64,000 bases of DNA from DATATV01 sp036268615 (GTDB taxonomy: Bacteria; Actinomycetota; Actinomycetes; Mycobacteriales; Pseudonocardiaceae): positions 6,136 through 70,135 of the forward strand of contig DATATV010000098.1 of the NCBI GenBank assembly GCA_036268615.1, in the 5' to 3' direction. Made by a program: the position numbers and the translations under genes. Under the pieces are notes generated by a model. That model had not been told where the DNA came from. It searched no databases and saw nothing but the letters and a program-made list of their open reading frames with translations. This document shows, one piece after another, positions 41,957 through 50,476 of the stretch (position 1 is its first letter; each line of letters starts with the position of its first letter).

Positions 41957-42486
41957 CCGCCGGTCGTCGGGGCGGCGAGCGCGGCCAGGTGGTGCAGCGA
42001 GTTGATGAGATGCTCAGGACCGAACGGCGGGAACTGAATACCCCGCTCCCGGATGAAGCGCGGCACGGCCGACCAGTCGTAGGTCAGCGTCACCTCGGTC
42101 TCGGACGACGCGAGCGGAACCAGGTCGTAACGCCAGATCCAGCCGCCGAACTCCAGGCTGCCATCGCCCTTGTCCTGCCCGGTCAACCAGCCAATGGCGC
42201 GCGGCGCGTCGAGCACCTCGACCTTGTTGACCACCTGGTAAACACCGTCCGGATGATTGGCGTGGTACATGTCCATCCGGAAAATCTGTCCTACCTTGGT
42301 CAGCGGTGCCCGTTCGACAGCTTCCTGAACCCAGCCGGTGCCATCGATCGCGGCATGGGTCCTCGGGTCCGCCAACACCGCGAACACCCTCTCGGCAGGC
42401 ACGGCGACAGTCAGCGTGGCGCTCACGCTCTCCCGCGTGGGTTGGCAAGTCATGGGCGTCACGGGAACCGTGGTGGCGCTGGACAT
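41920..42486 (-). CDS. SRPBCC-family (START/Bet v1-like) protein
   Basis: A 188-residue protein of the polyketide cyclase/dehydrase or CoxG-like SRPBCC group: LTVAVPAERVFAVLADPRTHAAIDGTGW at the start and LTYDWSAVPRFIRERGIQFPPFG later. The fold has a deep hydrophobic cavity for small lipophilic ligands. GGAGG precedes the chosen ATG. The last 37 bases overlap the 3' end of the convergent hydrolase gene. Confidence 0.78.
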   Translation of the reverse strand: MSSATTVPVTPMTCQPTRESVSATLTVAVPAERVFAVLADPRTHAAIDGTGWVQEAVERAPLTKVGQIFRMDMYHANHPDGVYQVVNKVEVLDAPRAIGWLTGQDKGDGSLEFGGWIWRYDLVPLASSETEVTLTYDWSAVPRFIRERGIQFPPFGPEHLINSLHHLAALAAPTTGGQTSSAERISAV

Positions 42487-42667
42487 CGTGGGCCTCCGGT
42501 GGGTGACGACCGGCACCTCGCCGGCCTCTCACCCTGACTACGAACGGGCTCGATGCCATCCGACACCACCACGCAAAAATCTGGAGGACGTTGTGCGAGT
42601 GCGTGCCGGGGGACGCCCACCGGCGCCACGACTCGCGTCGGACGGAGCCACCTGACACAGTGAACCG

Positions 42668-43426
42668 ATGCTGAATCAGGTGGCCGACGGTGTGTGGGTC
42701 CGGCAGAGCGAGTGGGTCCGGAGCAATGCCACCGTGGTGCGCGCGGAGGACGGGTTGATCCTGGTCGATCCCGGCATCGACGGTTCCGATCTGAACCAGC
42801 TCGCCGATGACGTGGACCGGCTCGGCATTCCGGTGGTCGCCGGGTTCTCCACCCATCCCCACTGGGACCACCTGCTCTGGCATTCCCGGTTCGGCGACGT
42901 GCCGCGCTACGCCACCCCCGCCGGCGCCCAGGCTGCCAGCGAAGCCCGAGAACGGGCGCAGCAGATGGCCGCGGACAGCGCGTCCGGCATTCCTACCGAG
43001 CTGATCGGGCTCCTCACCCCACTGCCCGCGGACGGCGGACCGGTGCCGGGCGAGATCATCGAGCACCAGGCGCACACCATCGGCCACGCCGCGGTCCTCC
43101 TCGCCGATCGTGGCGTCCTGCTCGCCGGCGACATGCTCTCCGATGTCCTGATCCCGCTGCTCGACGCTCGCCGCCCTGATCAGGTGGGCACCTACGCGGC
43201 GGCACTCGACCGGCTGGGTGAGGCCGCCCAGCACGTGGATGTCCTGGTCCCCGGCCACGGCGCCGTCGCCGAGGGCCCCGAGGTGGCGGCCCGTCTCGCC
43301 GCCGATCATGCCTACATCGACGCGTTGCGGCGCGGAGCGGACCCGGTCGACGTGCGTCTCGACCAGGACTGGCTCGCCGGCCCCCACCAGTCGAACCTGG
43401 AGCAGGCCCGCCACTCCTCCGGATGA
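42668..43426 (+). CDS. Metallo-beta-lactamase-fold hydrolase
   Basis: A 252-residue MBL-fold protein. The zinc motif is STHPHWDH, the later metal ligands are in TIGHAAVLL, LLAGDMLSDV and VPGHGAVAEG. The group includes hydroxyacylglutathione hydrolase-like and lactonase-like enzymes. Good ribosome sites are not evident and the ATG is chosen by family start. It precedes a convergent TetR gene by 28 bases. Confidence 0.85.
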   Translation: MLNQVADGVWVRQSEWVRSNATVVRAEDGLILVDPGIDGSDLNQLADDVDRLGIPVVAGFSTHPHWDHLLWHSRFGDVPRYATPAGAQAASEARERAQQMAADSASGIPTELIGLLTPLPADGGPVPGEIIEHQAHTIGHAAVLLADRGVLLAGDMLSDVLIPLLDARRPDQVGTYAAALDRLGEAAQHVDVLVPGHGAVAEGPEVAARLAADHAYIDALRRGADPVDVRLDQDWLAGPHQSNLEQARHSSG

Positions 43427-43454
43427 ACTCCGGCCGGCTCGGCGCAGAAGCGGG

Positions 43455-44063
43455 TCAACCCGGCGGTCTGAGGAATCCGTCAATGACACGACGGGCCATG
43501 TCCACCGCACTGTCGTCACCGAGCCGCAGTGCGGTGTTCGTACTGGTGAGTACCGCGTCAATCTGGAAAGCGACGAGGTCGGCGTCGAGGGCGGCGACCT
43601 CTCCCCCGTCGGCCGCGTGACGCAACTCGTCGGCGATCAGGCTGCGCCAGGCCCGCTGCTGACGGGCCAGGGTATCGCGCACCTGGCCTGGTCGACTGTC
43701 GAAGACAGGCAGGTTCGCCGCCCAGAAGCAGCCACCGGGGAACAGCGGCGCCGTGGCGTAGTCGAGCCACCGGTCGACCAGGGCGCTGAGCCGCGCGGCA
43801 CCGTGCGGCCGTGTCAAGGCGGGGCGAACCACCGCCTCCTCGAACGCTTCGCGGGCGGCTTCGACCACCGCGACCTGCAGGTTCTCCTTGGTGCTGAACA
43901 AGGTCTGGATGCCACCCTTGCTGACCCCGAGGTCGGTGGCGAGTCGACCGAAGCTGAGACCGTCGAGCCCTTCCAGTGACGCCACATCGGCGGCGTGGCG
44001 GACGACCGTACGCCGGGATCGTGCACCGCGCAGCAGCCGCCGGTCAGGTGCGAGCTCGCTCAT
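43455..44063 (-). CDS. TetR/AcrR family regulator
   Basis: A 202-residue protein with a helix-turn-helix near residues 38-60 (LATDLGVSKGGIQTLFSTKENL) and a C-terminal TetR_C_16-like domain. GGAG precedes the chosen ATG. It is divergent from the NTF2/DUF3237 pair, with a perfect palindrome between, so it likely represses that pair. Confidence 0.84.
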   Translation of the reverse strand: MSELAPDRRLLRGARSRRTVVRHAADVASLEGLDGLSFGRLATDLGVSKGGIQTLFSTKENLQVAVVEAAREAFEEAVVRPALTRPHGAARLSALVDRWLDYATAPLFPGGCFWAANLPVFDSRPGQVRDTLARQQRAWRSLIADELRHAADGGEVAALDADLVAFQIDAVLTSTNTALRLGDDSAVDMARRVIDGFLRPPG

Positions 44064-44098
44064 CGGCTCCATCCTGCCACACATCCTTGCCAAATAAG

Positions 44099-44112
44099 TA
44101 CGGTCGACCGTA
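44099..44112. promoter_or_regulatory. TetR operator palindrome
   Basis: TACGGTCGACCGTA is a perfect 14-base palindrome 11 bases before the GTG start of the NTF2-like gene and 36 bases before the divergent TetR gene. Similar palindromes are common TetR sites. Confidence 0.7.
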
Positions 44113-44122
44113 TGTTTAGTTC

Positions 44123-44572
44123 GTGGATGACCATCGGATGTTCGAACTGGCACAGAAGTTGGCCGTGGCGAAGAGCCGCCACGACGTGTCGGCAGCCCTG
44201 CGACTGCTGCACCCCGAGATGCTGTTGGAGTCACCCGCGTTCGGGACACGGGCGTGTGGTCCAGTCGAGAACGAGCGGGCGTTGACCCGATTCTTCGCGT
44301 CCTTCCCGGACTATGACGTCGCCCTGCACGGCCATGCCAGCAACGATGACACCCTGGTCTGCTGGGGCACCGCGCGGATGACGATGACCGGCAACCGGTT
44401 CGGCGTCACACCCAACGGCAAATCGGCCGAACTGCCGGTGTTCATCCAGTTCACCTTCACCGACGAGCTGATCGCCAGCGAGCGGTTCTTCTTCGACCTG
44501 TCGGAACTGTGCGCGCAATCGGGCGTCTGCGCCGACACCGTCCGGCGGACCCTGTTCGGAGCCAACACATGA
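44123..44572 (+). CDS. NTF2/SnoaL-like protein
   Basis: A 149-residue protein of the cystatin-like NTF2 fold: a helical start MFELAQKLAVAKSRHD, LLHPEMLLESPAFG, FFASFPDYDVALHGHASND and a terminal helix. Such proteins act as cyclases, isomerases or carriers. The GTG start has no clear ribosome site; MFELAQ could be an alternative. It overlaps the DUF3237 gene by 4 bases. Confidence 0.75.
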   Translation: MDDHRMFELAQKLAVAKSRHDVSAALRLLHPEMLLESPAFGTRACGPVENERALTRFFASFPDYDVALHGHASNDDTLVCWGTARMTMTGNRFGVTPNGKSAELPVFIQFTFTDELIASERFFFDLSELCAQSGVCADTVRRTLFGANT

Positions 44573-45063
44573 CCGCCGACCCCCGTGTGAAAGCCGTCGG
44601 CGAGATCGTCACCCGGCACCTGTTCGACATGATCGTCGAGCTCAACCCTCGACTGGAGATCGGCGCGGGCCCACTGGGCCGGCGGACTCTCTTCGGCTCC
44701 GCGGGTGGCGTCTTCCACGGGCCACAGCTGCGCGGCGAGGTGCTGGCGGGCGGCGGCGACTGGGCCCTGTACCGCCCCGACGGGGCGATGACGCTGGACG
44801 TCAGGCTGACCCTACGCACCCACGACAACGCCTTGGTGCAGATGACCTACAGCGGCCGTTGGATCACACCCCCCGAACTCCGGGCCGACCTGGCCGACCC
44901 GGCCAAGCGCGGCCACATCGACCCGGCCCGCTACTACTTCCGGACAAACCCTCTCTTCGAGACCGGCGCGGAGCAATACCGTTGGCTCAACGACATCGTC
45001 TGCGTGGGATCGGGATATCTGGTTGATGGCGGGGTCGCCTACAAGATCGCCCAGGTGGTGTGA
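44569..45063 (+). CDS. DUF3237 domain protein
   Basis: A 164-residue protein of the DUF3237 family, a beta-barrel with FDMIVELNPRLEIGAGPLG, GVFHGPQLRGEVLAGGGDW and YYFRTNPLFETGAEQYRWLNDIVCVG. No function is established for the family. It is coupled to the NTF2-like gene by ATGA overlap and ends 32 bases before a convergent response regulator gene. Confidence 0.83.
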   Translation: MTADPRVKAVGEIVTRHLFDMIVELNPRLEIGAGPLGRRTLFGSAGGVFHGPQLRGEVLAGGGDWALYRPDGAMTLDVRLTLRTHDNALVQMTYSGRWITPPELRADLADPAKRGHIDPARYYFRTNPLFETGAEQYRWLNDIVCVGSGYLVDGGVAYKIAQVV

Positions 45064-45095
45064 GAAACGGTCCGCCACACCCGAACCCGGTCCGG

Positions 45096-45806
45096 TCAAC
45101 TCCGCGGACCGGAGCCCTGGGAGACGGCGCCCGTCGCCCAGGCCCAGGCGGCGATCTCCACCCGGTTGCGTACGCCCAGCCTGGACTGGATCTTCGTCAG
45201 ATGCGTCTTGACGGTCCCGAGCGACACGAACAGCTCGGCGCAGATCTCCTGGTTGGTGCGACCGACGGCCACCAGCCGCGCCACCGCCAACTCACGGTCC
45301 GTCAGCGCCGTCCATGGCGGTTGCCCACCGGCGGATGACGGCCCGCGTCCGTCCTCCAGTTGACGCAGCAGCCGCACGGTCACCTCCGGCGAGAGCAGCG
45401 CGTCGCCGCGGTGCGCGGCCCGCACCGCCTCGACGAGCAGGGCCGGGCTGGCGTCCTTGAGCAGGAATCCACAGGCGCCCTCACGCAGCGCCCGGCTGAC
45501 ATAGTCGTCCTGATCGAAGGTGGTCACCACGACGACGCGCAGCGGTTCGGTCAACTCGGGCCGGGCCAGGATGCGGGTGACCTCCAGGCCGTCGAGTTCG
45601 GGCATCCTGATGTCGACGAGGCACACGTCGGGACGTAGCCGCCTGGCCATCTCCACGCACTCGGCGCCGTCGGCGGCCTCGCCCACCACCTGGATGTCGG
45701 GCTGGGCATCCAGGATCAGCCGGAATCCGGTGCGCACCAACTGCTGGTCGTCGGCGACCAGCACCCTCGTCGAGGGAGCGGAACCCGCGGTCGGCGCACT
45801 GCTCAC
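45096..45806 (-). CDS. NarL/LuxR-type response regulator
   Basis: A 236-residue regulator. A receiver domain (VLVADDQQLVRTGF, phospho-acceptor Asp in LVDIRMPELDG, LLKDASP) is followed by a LuxR-type helix-turn-helix (LTDRELAVARLVAVG, VKTHLTKIQSRLGVRNRVE). The GTG start overlaps the end of the kinase gene as GTGA. It pairs with the histidine kinase at 45803-47008. Confidence 0.93.
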   Translation of the reverse strand: MSSAPTAGSAPSTRVLVADDQQLVRTGFRLILDAQPDIQVVGEAADGAECVEMARRLRPDVCLVDIRMPELDGLEVTRILARPELTEPLRVVVVTTFDQDDYVSRALREGACGFLLKDASPALLVEAVRAAHRGDALLSPEVTVRLLRQLEDGRGPSSAGGQPPWTALTDRELAVARLVAVGRTNQEICAELFVSLGTVKTHLTKIQSRLGVRNRVEIAAWAWATGAVSQGSGPRS

Positions 45807-47008
45807 CCGGCCGATCCTGCCACGGCCAGTACCGGGAAGGTGGCGGCCACCAGCCAGCCGCCGTCCGGGGTCCCGCCCGCCTGTAGCGTCCCGTCCACCG
45901 CCGTCAGGCGTTCTCGAAGTCCCACCATCCCGAAGCCCCCGCGGCCGCCGACCGGAGCGGCGGACCGCGCGACGGGCGGCGTGTTGCGCACCTCGACCCG
46001 CAGCCGTCCGTCCGTCAGACACACCCGCACCGCCACCAGCGCATCGGCGGCGTGCCGCCGCACGTTGGTCAGCGACTCCTGCACCAGGCGGTGCACAGAG
46101 GTCTCCACCTCGGGTGCCAGCAGGGCGGAGCGGGCCGGGTCCGCAACCGAGAGGGTGGCCCGCTGGGCCTCGCCCGTGCGGAAGTCGGAGACCAGCGCGG
46201 CCAGTTCGGTGAACAACTCCCCGGATCGCCGGGGCCTGCCATCCACCTCCCGCAGTACCCGCACCAGACGACGCATGGAGTCCAGGGTCTCCGCGCCCGC
46301 CTGCTGGATGTTCTCCAGGATCAGGTCGATCTGTTCTGGTTCCGTCTCACGGATCGTCCGGGCGGCGTTCGCCTGCCAGATAATGCCGGTGACGTGGTTG
46401 GCAACGAAGTCGTGCAGGTCCCGGGCCAGCTCCAGCCGCTCGCCCTGCCGGACGGCCGCCACCGCGCGGGCATTGCGCCCGTCCAGTGCCCGCTGGTAGC
46501 AGCCGATCCCGATCGCCCCGCCGACCGCGAAGGTGAGGGTGAAGGCGGTCGCCAGCGAATCCGGGTTGCCCAGCCGAACCGGTGCCGCGATCACCGCGGC
46601 CGCGAGTGCCACCGCGGCGAGTGGCCGCCGCGACCGCCGGCAGGTTCGTGCCAGCATGATCAACAGGCACACCGACTCCAGCACGCCCCAGCTGCCGCCG
46701 CTCGGCCGGTGAGCGAGCAGCATCCCGCCGGTCAGGGCCAGTGAACCGCACGCCGCTGCCCAGGCGCGTCGGTCAACCGACAGCCACCGGTCGGGCAGAA
46801 ACAGCAACCCGGCGGCTGCGGGGCCGGCCACCAGGGCAGGCAGCCAGTCGTAGTGCGCGGTGCGCAACCCCTTGCTGGATTGCAGGTCGAGCAGCCACAC
46901 CAGGGCGAACGCCAAGCACAGCGCGGCGGCGAGGAGCCGTTGTGCCGGCCGCGGGAGCGGATTGGTCTCCGCGGCGTCCGTGACCCACGAGTCGTGCGGG
47001 TTCTCCAC
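45803..47008 (-). CDS. Sensor histidine kinase, NarL/DesK type
   Basis: A 401-residue kinase with about 4-6 N-terminal membrane helices and no large extracellular domain. The HisKA_3 phospho-acceptor His is in ELARDLHDFVANHVTG, and the HATPase_c has QESLTNVRRHA and GMVGLRERLTAVDG. The signal is probably sensed in or near the membrane. It pairs with the downstream regulator. The lipoprotein gene at 47121 lies upstream on the same strand. Confidence 0.92.
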   Translation of the reverse strand: MENPHDSWVTDAAETNPLPRPAQRLLAAALCLAFALVWLLDLQSSKGLRTAHYDWLPALVAGPAAAGLLFLPDRWLSVDRRAWAAACGSLALTGGMLLAHRPSGGSWGVLESVCLLIMLARTCRRSRRPLAAVALAAAVIAAPVRLGNPDSLATAFTLTFAVGGAIGIGCYQRALDGRNARAVAAVRQGERLELARDLHDFVANHVTGIIWQANAARTIRETEPEQIDLILENIQQAGAETLDSMRRLVRVLREVDGRPRRSGELFTELAALVSDFRTGEAQRATLSVADPARSALLAPEVETSVHRLVQESLTNVRRHAADALVAVRVCLTDGRLRVEVRNTPPVARSAAPVGGRGGFGMVGLRERLTAVDGTLQAGGTPDGGWLVAATFPVLAVAGSAG

Positions 47009-47120
47009 GCGGCAAGGCTATGCGAGGCGGGCATGCCCACACCTCGCGGCCGCCCTCCTGGACGAACACCGCGAATCGGCGGCTGGCTGCCGCTCGGCGG
47101 CTGGCTGCCGCGAGGTGCGA

Positions 47121-47579
47121 TCAGGGCTGCGGGAGGGTTTCGGGACGATAGGCGTAGACAGCGGTCGCTTGGACGAGGACGTACCAGTCGGTGCCGCAGA
47201 GCTGGTCGGTCCTGGATTCCTGACCGCTGGGCCACCACGAGGCGGTCAGCGTCGCCGTCGTGCGGGAAGCACCGGCCGGATGGCAGCCGGTAAGCGTCTT
47301 CGGATCGCTGAGGGTGAAGCGGAGGATGCGCTCGGAGCCGGTGGTGCGGATGGCCTCGGAGACCGAGCTCGCCTGGTCCGGTACCCAGCTGGGCAGCCGA
47401 GCCCGCTGATCGCTCTTGCCGATCGCACCCGTCGCATAGTCGACGGTTTCGGCGTGTCCGTTGAGCTTCTGCTGAATGCTTTGGCTGGGGCTTGCGGTGG
47501 AACCGCAGCCGGTGAGCGCGACTGCGACAACCCCGATGACTAGTGCGGCCGCACAGCGTGCCGTCCTGCTGTTAATCAT
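47121..47579 (-). CDS. Hypothetical lipoprotein
   Basis: A 152-residue lipoprotein with the signal RCAAALVIGVVAVALTGCGS; the lipobox Cys follows LTG. The mature protein has three Cys (TLTGCHPAG, DQLCGTDWY and the lipobox), so one disulfide is possible. No family is recognised. It precedes the kinase gene by about 110 bases and could be part of the signal path, but that is conjecture. Confidence 0.75.
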   Translation of the reverse strand: MINSRTARCAAALVIGVVAVALTGCGSTASPSQSIQQKLNGHAETVDYATGAIGKSDQRARLPSWVPDQASSVSEAIRTTGSERILRFTLSDPKTLTGCHPAGASRTTATLTASWWPSGQESRTDQLCGTDWYVLVQATAVYAYRPETLPQP

Positions 47580-47909
47580 GTTTTCAGTCAACCGGCCCGG
47601 GCGTCCGCGAACATCGGTCCTTCGGCCACAGGGCCAGCCGAATGGCCGATGGGCGACTACGCAACCGGTGGCGAGGTCGAACCCTGGCTTGATGCCCTGG
47701 ACGAATACATGGGAGACCGCGACAAGAACCCCATCGTGGGCTGGCACCGTCGGTGGCCAACTCCACCAGCACCCGCTGAGTCAGTCGAAGCTGACATCGC
47801 TGCACCGGCAGGCGACGAAGCAGGAGCCCGTCAAGCCCTCATGAAGCGCATCACCGCGGCCGGGGTAACCACCCTCGGCGAACTGTCCACCATCGGCCGG
47901 GGCCACCGA
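47580..47909. other. Region without a recognised gene
   Basis: About 330 bases between the lipoprotein start and the end of a TetR gene. A plus-strand frame covers it (DALDEYMGDRDKNPIVGWHR, then ITAAGVTTLGELSTIGRG), but it continues as the antisense of the TetR gene and has no clear start. It may be a decayed gene. No promoter is assigned. Confidence 0.5.
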
Positions 47910-48587
47910 TCAGCGCCTCGTCCGGGCGCGCGCGGTTCCGGTATGGGGTTCCGGGGTGTGGTGCATTGCCTCGGCGAGCTGGTCGGAGTCCAGCGGGCCG
48001 ACGGGCAGGGGGTGGGCGGCGGACGCGCGCAGTCCGTCGAGGATGAAGGCCAGGCCGCGCCGCCATACATCCGGGGCGAGGCGGGCATGCGCGGCGTTGG
48101 CTGTGAACAGCAGGATGAAGTCTCCGGTGACGAAGTCGGCGCGGAGTTGGCCCGCCTCCTGTGCTTGTTCGGCGTAGGTCCAGGCGCGGTCGAACGCCTC
48201 GGTGCAGACCGCGCTCAGCCGCGGGGTGTCGTCATACCGGCGGGTGACGGCGTCGCTGAGCGCGGAGTCCGAGGCCATCATGGTGCTGATCTTCTCGACG
48301 TAGCGAGCGAAGCGCTCCCACGGGTCGGAGTTGGCTTCGGCGTACTGGACAGCCGTGTCGAGTTGCTCGGCGGCCAGTTCCGGGACCACGGCGTCGATGA
48401 GGGCCTCACGGGTGCCGAAGCGGTGGTAGAGGGTGCCCGGACTGACGCCGGCGCGGCGAGCTATCTCGTCCAGGGGGCAGTCCAGGCCGCGCTCGGTGAA
48501 CAGTTCGATCGCTGCGGCGGTCAACTTCTCGATGCTGCGTTGCGCATCCCGCCGCAGCACGGGCCGCGTGCTTCCGTCCGTGGGCAA
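47910..48587 (-). CDS. TetR/AcrR family regulator
   Basis: A 225-residue protein with a helix-turn-helix near residues 38-60 (GVSPGTLYHRFGTREALID) and a SbtR-like C-terminal domain. The TTG start has CGGAGG 5 bases before it; an ATG at 48617 falls inside an operator copy and is less likely. It is divergent from an SDR gene, with twin operators between. Confidence 0.83.
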   Translation of the reverse strand: MPTDGSTRPVLRRDAQRSIEKLTAAAIELFTERGLDCPLDEIARRAGVSPGTLYHRFGTREALIDAVVPELAAEQLDTAVQYAEANSDPWERFARYVEKISTMMASDSALSDAVTRRYDDTPRLSAVCTEAFDRAWTYAEQAQEAGQLRADFVTGDFILLFTANAAHARLAPDVWRRGLAFILDGLRASAAHPLPVGPLDSDQLAEAMHHTPEPHTGTARARTRR

Positions 48588-48601
48588 CCTGACCTCCGAG
48601 T

Positions 48602-48665
48602 AATTTGACGGATGCATCAAGTTCGGTGCTACGGTGGACGTAGAACTTGATGGTCCTGTCAAGTT
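48602..48665. promoter_or_regulatory. Twin TetR operators
   Basis: AATTTGA-N8-TCAAGTT (48602-48623) and AACTTGA-N8-TCAAGTT (48644-48665) have the same arm length and spacing, one mismatch in the first. They fill the divergent promoter region between the TetR and SDR genes. Confidence 0.75.
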
Positions 48666-48687
48666 TATCATCGGGCAGGGAGAGTAC

Positions 48688-49404
48688 ATGTCCAAGACCA
48701 TCGTTGTGTTCGGCGCCGGCTCGGGCCTCGGTTCGGCTACCGCCCGTCGCTTCGGTCGCGAGGGATACGCCGTAGCGCTCGTCGCCCGTCGGCGCGAACC
48801 ACTGGAGGCGCTCGCCGTGTCACTGGGAGAGCAGGGCATCGAGGCGGCCACGTTTCCCGCGAACCTGACCGACTCGACCGGAGTGCCGAAGCTGATCGAC
48901 GCCATTACCGAGCGGTTCGGTGGCATCGACGTGGTCGAGTACGCCCCGATCGCGACGGTCGCCCCGTTCGCCGCGGCCACCGAGCTGACCGCGGACACGC
49001 TGCGCGATATCGTCGACCTCTACCTCTACACGCCGGTGGAGATCGCGCACGCCGTGCTGCCCGGCATGATCGAGCGTGGTGCGGGCGCTTTCCTGCTGGG
49101 CCAAGGGCTTTCCGCTGCCATGGCCGCTCCGGGAATGAGCGGGGTGGGGCCGATCATGGCCGCCGCTCGGCACTGGATACATTCCCTCAACGGCGAACTC
49201 ACCGGCACGGGCGTCTACGCGGGCACACTCACCGTGTCCGCGTGGATCGATGGCAGCGCCGGGCATCAAGCCGCATCGGCCGCCGACCCGGAGTTGAGCG
49301 GCAACCCGGTGGTCGACCCGGCCGACCTCGCCGATCAGTACTGGGATCTGTTCACCAAGCGCGACCGCATCGAACAGATCCACCCGCCGGTTGCGCAGCG
49401 TTGA
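48688..49404 (+). CDS. SDR-family protein without the YxxxK motif
   Basis: A 238-residue SDR-like protein with the cofactor loop FGAGSGLGSATA and VALVARRREPLEAL. Where SDRs have Ser and YxxxK, it reads LGQGLSAAMAAPGMSGVGPIMAA, so Tyr and Lys are absent. It may bind NAD(P) without normal reductase activity. AGGGAGAG precedes the ATG. It is divergent from a TetR gene and carries a twin operator. Confidence 0.78.
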   Translation: MSKTIVVFGAGSGLGSATARRFGREGYAVALVARRREPLEALAVSLGEQGIEAATFPANLTDSTGVPKLIDAITERFGGIDVVEYAPIATVAPFAAATELTADTLRDIVDLYLYTPVEIAHAVLPGMIERGAGAFLLGQGLSAAMAAPGMSGVGPIMAAARHWIHSLNGELTGTGVYAGTLTVSAWIDGSAGHQAASAADPELSGNPVVDPADLADQYWDLFTKRDRIEQIHPPVAQR

Positions 49405-49804
49405 CACGGATCCGTTGCGCAGCGACCCCAACGGGCGGGCTGAAGCAGTCGAGTTCGACAAGGCCATCCGCGACGGCTACTGCTGTGTCCATGAATGTTG
49501 GCCGGGTCGGCGACACACCGGCCGACATCCACACAGACAGATCACCGGGGATCAGGCTTGGCGGATGGCAGAACCAGTCCGAGCACGCCGGCTGACCGAC
49601 CAGGAAGGTCAACGCCTGCAGAAAATCGTCAGACGCGGCACCGGGTCCTCGATCCGGCTCCGCCGCGCGATGGTGATCATGGCCTCGGCCAGTGGGAACA
49701 CCGTGCCGGCCATCGCCCGCGTGCGCAGCGAACGTCACCACCAGTGGGGCCAGCGCACCGCTCATGCTGCCTGAACAACCCGGCCAACCTACGTGGTCAC
49801 AGCA
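49405..49804. other. Degenerate region with transposase remnant
   Basis: About 400 bases without an intact gene. The left half has a plus-strand segment NGRAEAVEFDKAIRDG of unknown origin. The right half is the IS630-type fragment listed separately. The minus-strand response regulator stop is at 49805. Confidence 0.55.
49565..49774 (+). pseudogene. IS630-family transposase, 5' fragment
   Basis: The frame starts MAEPVRARRLTDQEGQRLQK and continues RRGTGSSIRLRRAMVIMASA and GNTVPAIAR, the N-terminal helix-turn-helix region of IS630-type transposases. It then breaks near 49734 and stops 13 codons later. The catalytic domain is missing, so it is a dead remnant. Confidence 0.7.
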
Positions 49805-50476
49805 CTAGTCGTCGGCGCTGACCAGTCCCGTGCGGTAGGCGAACACGACGGCCTGTACGCGGTCGCGTAGGTCCAGTTTGGACAGAATGCGGGACACGTA
49901 GGTCTTCACGGTCTCGAAGCTGATCACCATTTCCTCGGCGATGTCGGCGTTGGACATGCCACGCGCGATCAGCCCGAGCACCTCGCGTTCCCGAGGGGCC
50001 AGCACGTCGAGCGGATCGGCGCCAGGCTGGGCCGCGGCCGGGCGGACGCGGTCGGCGAACCGGCCGATGAGCGTGCGCGTCACGGCGGGCGACAGCAGCG
50101 ACTCGCCGCGCGCCACGGTGCGCACGCCGTTCACGAGTTCGACCAGTGGGGCGTCCTTGAGCAGGAAGCCGCTGGCGCCGGCGCGCAACGCTTCGTAGAC
50201 GTACTTGTCGACGTTGAACGTGGTCACGACGAGCACTTTCGGCGGCTCGGCGACGTGAGGTCCGGCAATGCGCCGGGTGGCCTCGATGCCGTCCAGCAGC
50301 GGCATGTGGATGTCCATGACGACGACGTCCGGCGTCAGACGGGTGGCGGCGTCGACGGCGGCCGGGCCGTCGGCGGCCTCCCCGACGACCTCCATGTCCG
50401 GCTGCGCATCAAAGACCGTGACGTAGCCGGTGCGGACGAGTTCCTGGTCGTCGCAGATCAACACCCGGATGGTCAT
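49805..50476 (-). CDS. NarL/LuxR-type response regulator
   Basis: A 223-residue regulator. The receiver domain is intact (RVLICDDQELVRTGY, Asp in VVMDIHMPLLDG, LLKDAPL) and the C-terminal LuxR helix-turn-helix has LAPREREVLGLIARGMSNADIAEEM. It overlaps the kinase gene by 4 bases (ATGA) and pairs with it. Confidence 0.94.
   Translation of the reverse strand: MTIRVLICDDQELVRTGYVTVFDAQPDMEVVGEAADGPAAVDAATRLTPDVVVMDIHMPLLDGIEATRRIAGPHVAEPPKVLVVTTFNVDKYVYEALRAGASGFLLKDAPLVELVNGVRTVARGESLLSPAVTRTLIGRFADRVRPAAAQPGADPLDVLAPREREVLGLIARGMSNADIAEEMVISFETVKTYVSRILSKLDLRDRVQAVVFAYRTGLVSADD

Noticed and set aside
47649..48608. 319-residue plus-strand frame
   Set aside because: Most of it is antisense to a TetR gene; the short unique left end has no recognisable start or family.
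48602..48617. ATG at 48617 as the TetR start
   Set aside because: It lies within an operator copy without a ribosome site, whereas the TTG at 48587 has CGGAGG at good distance.
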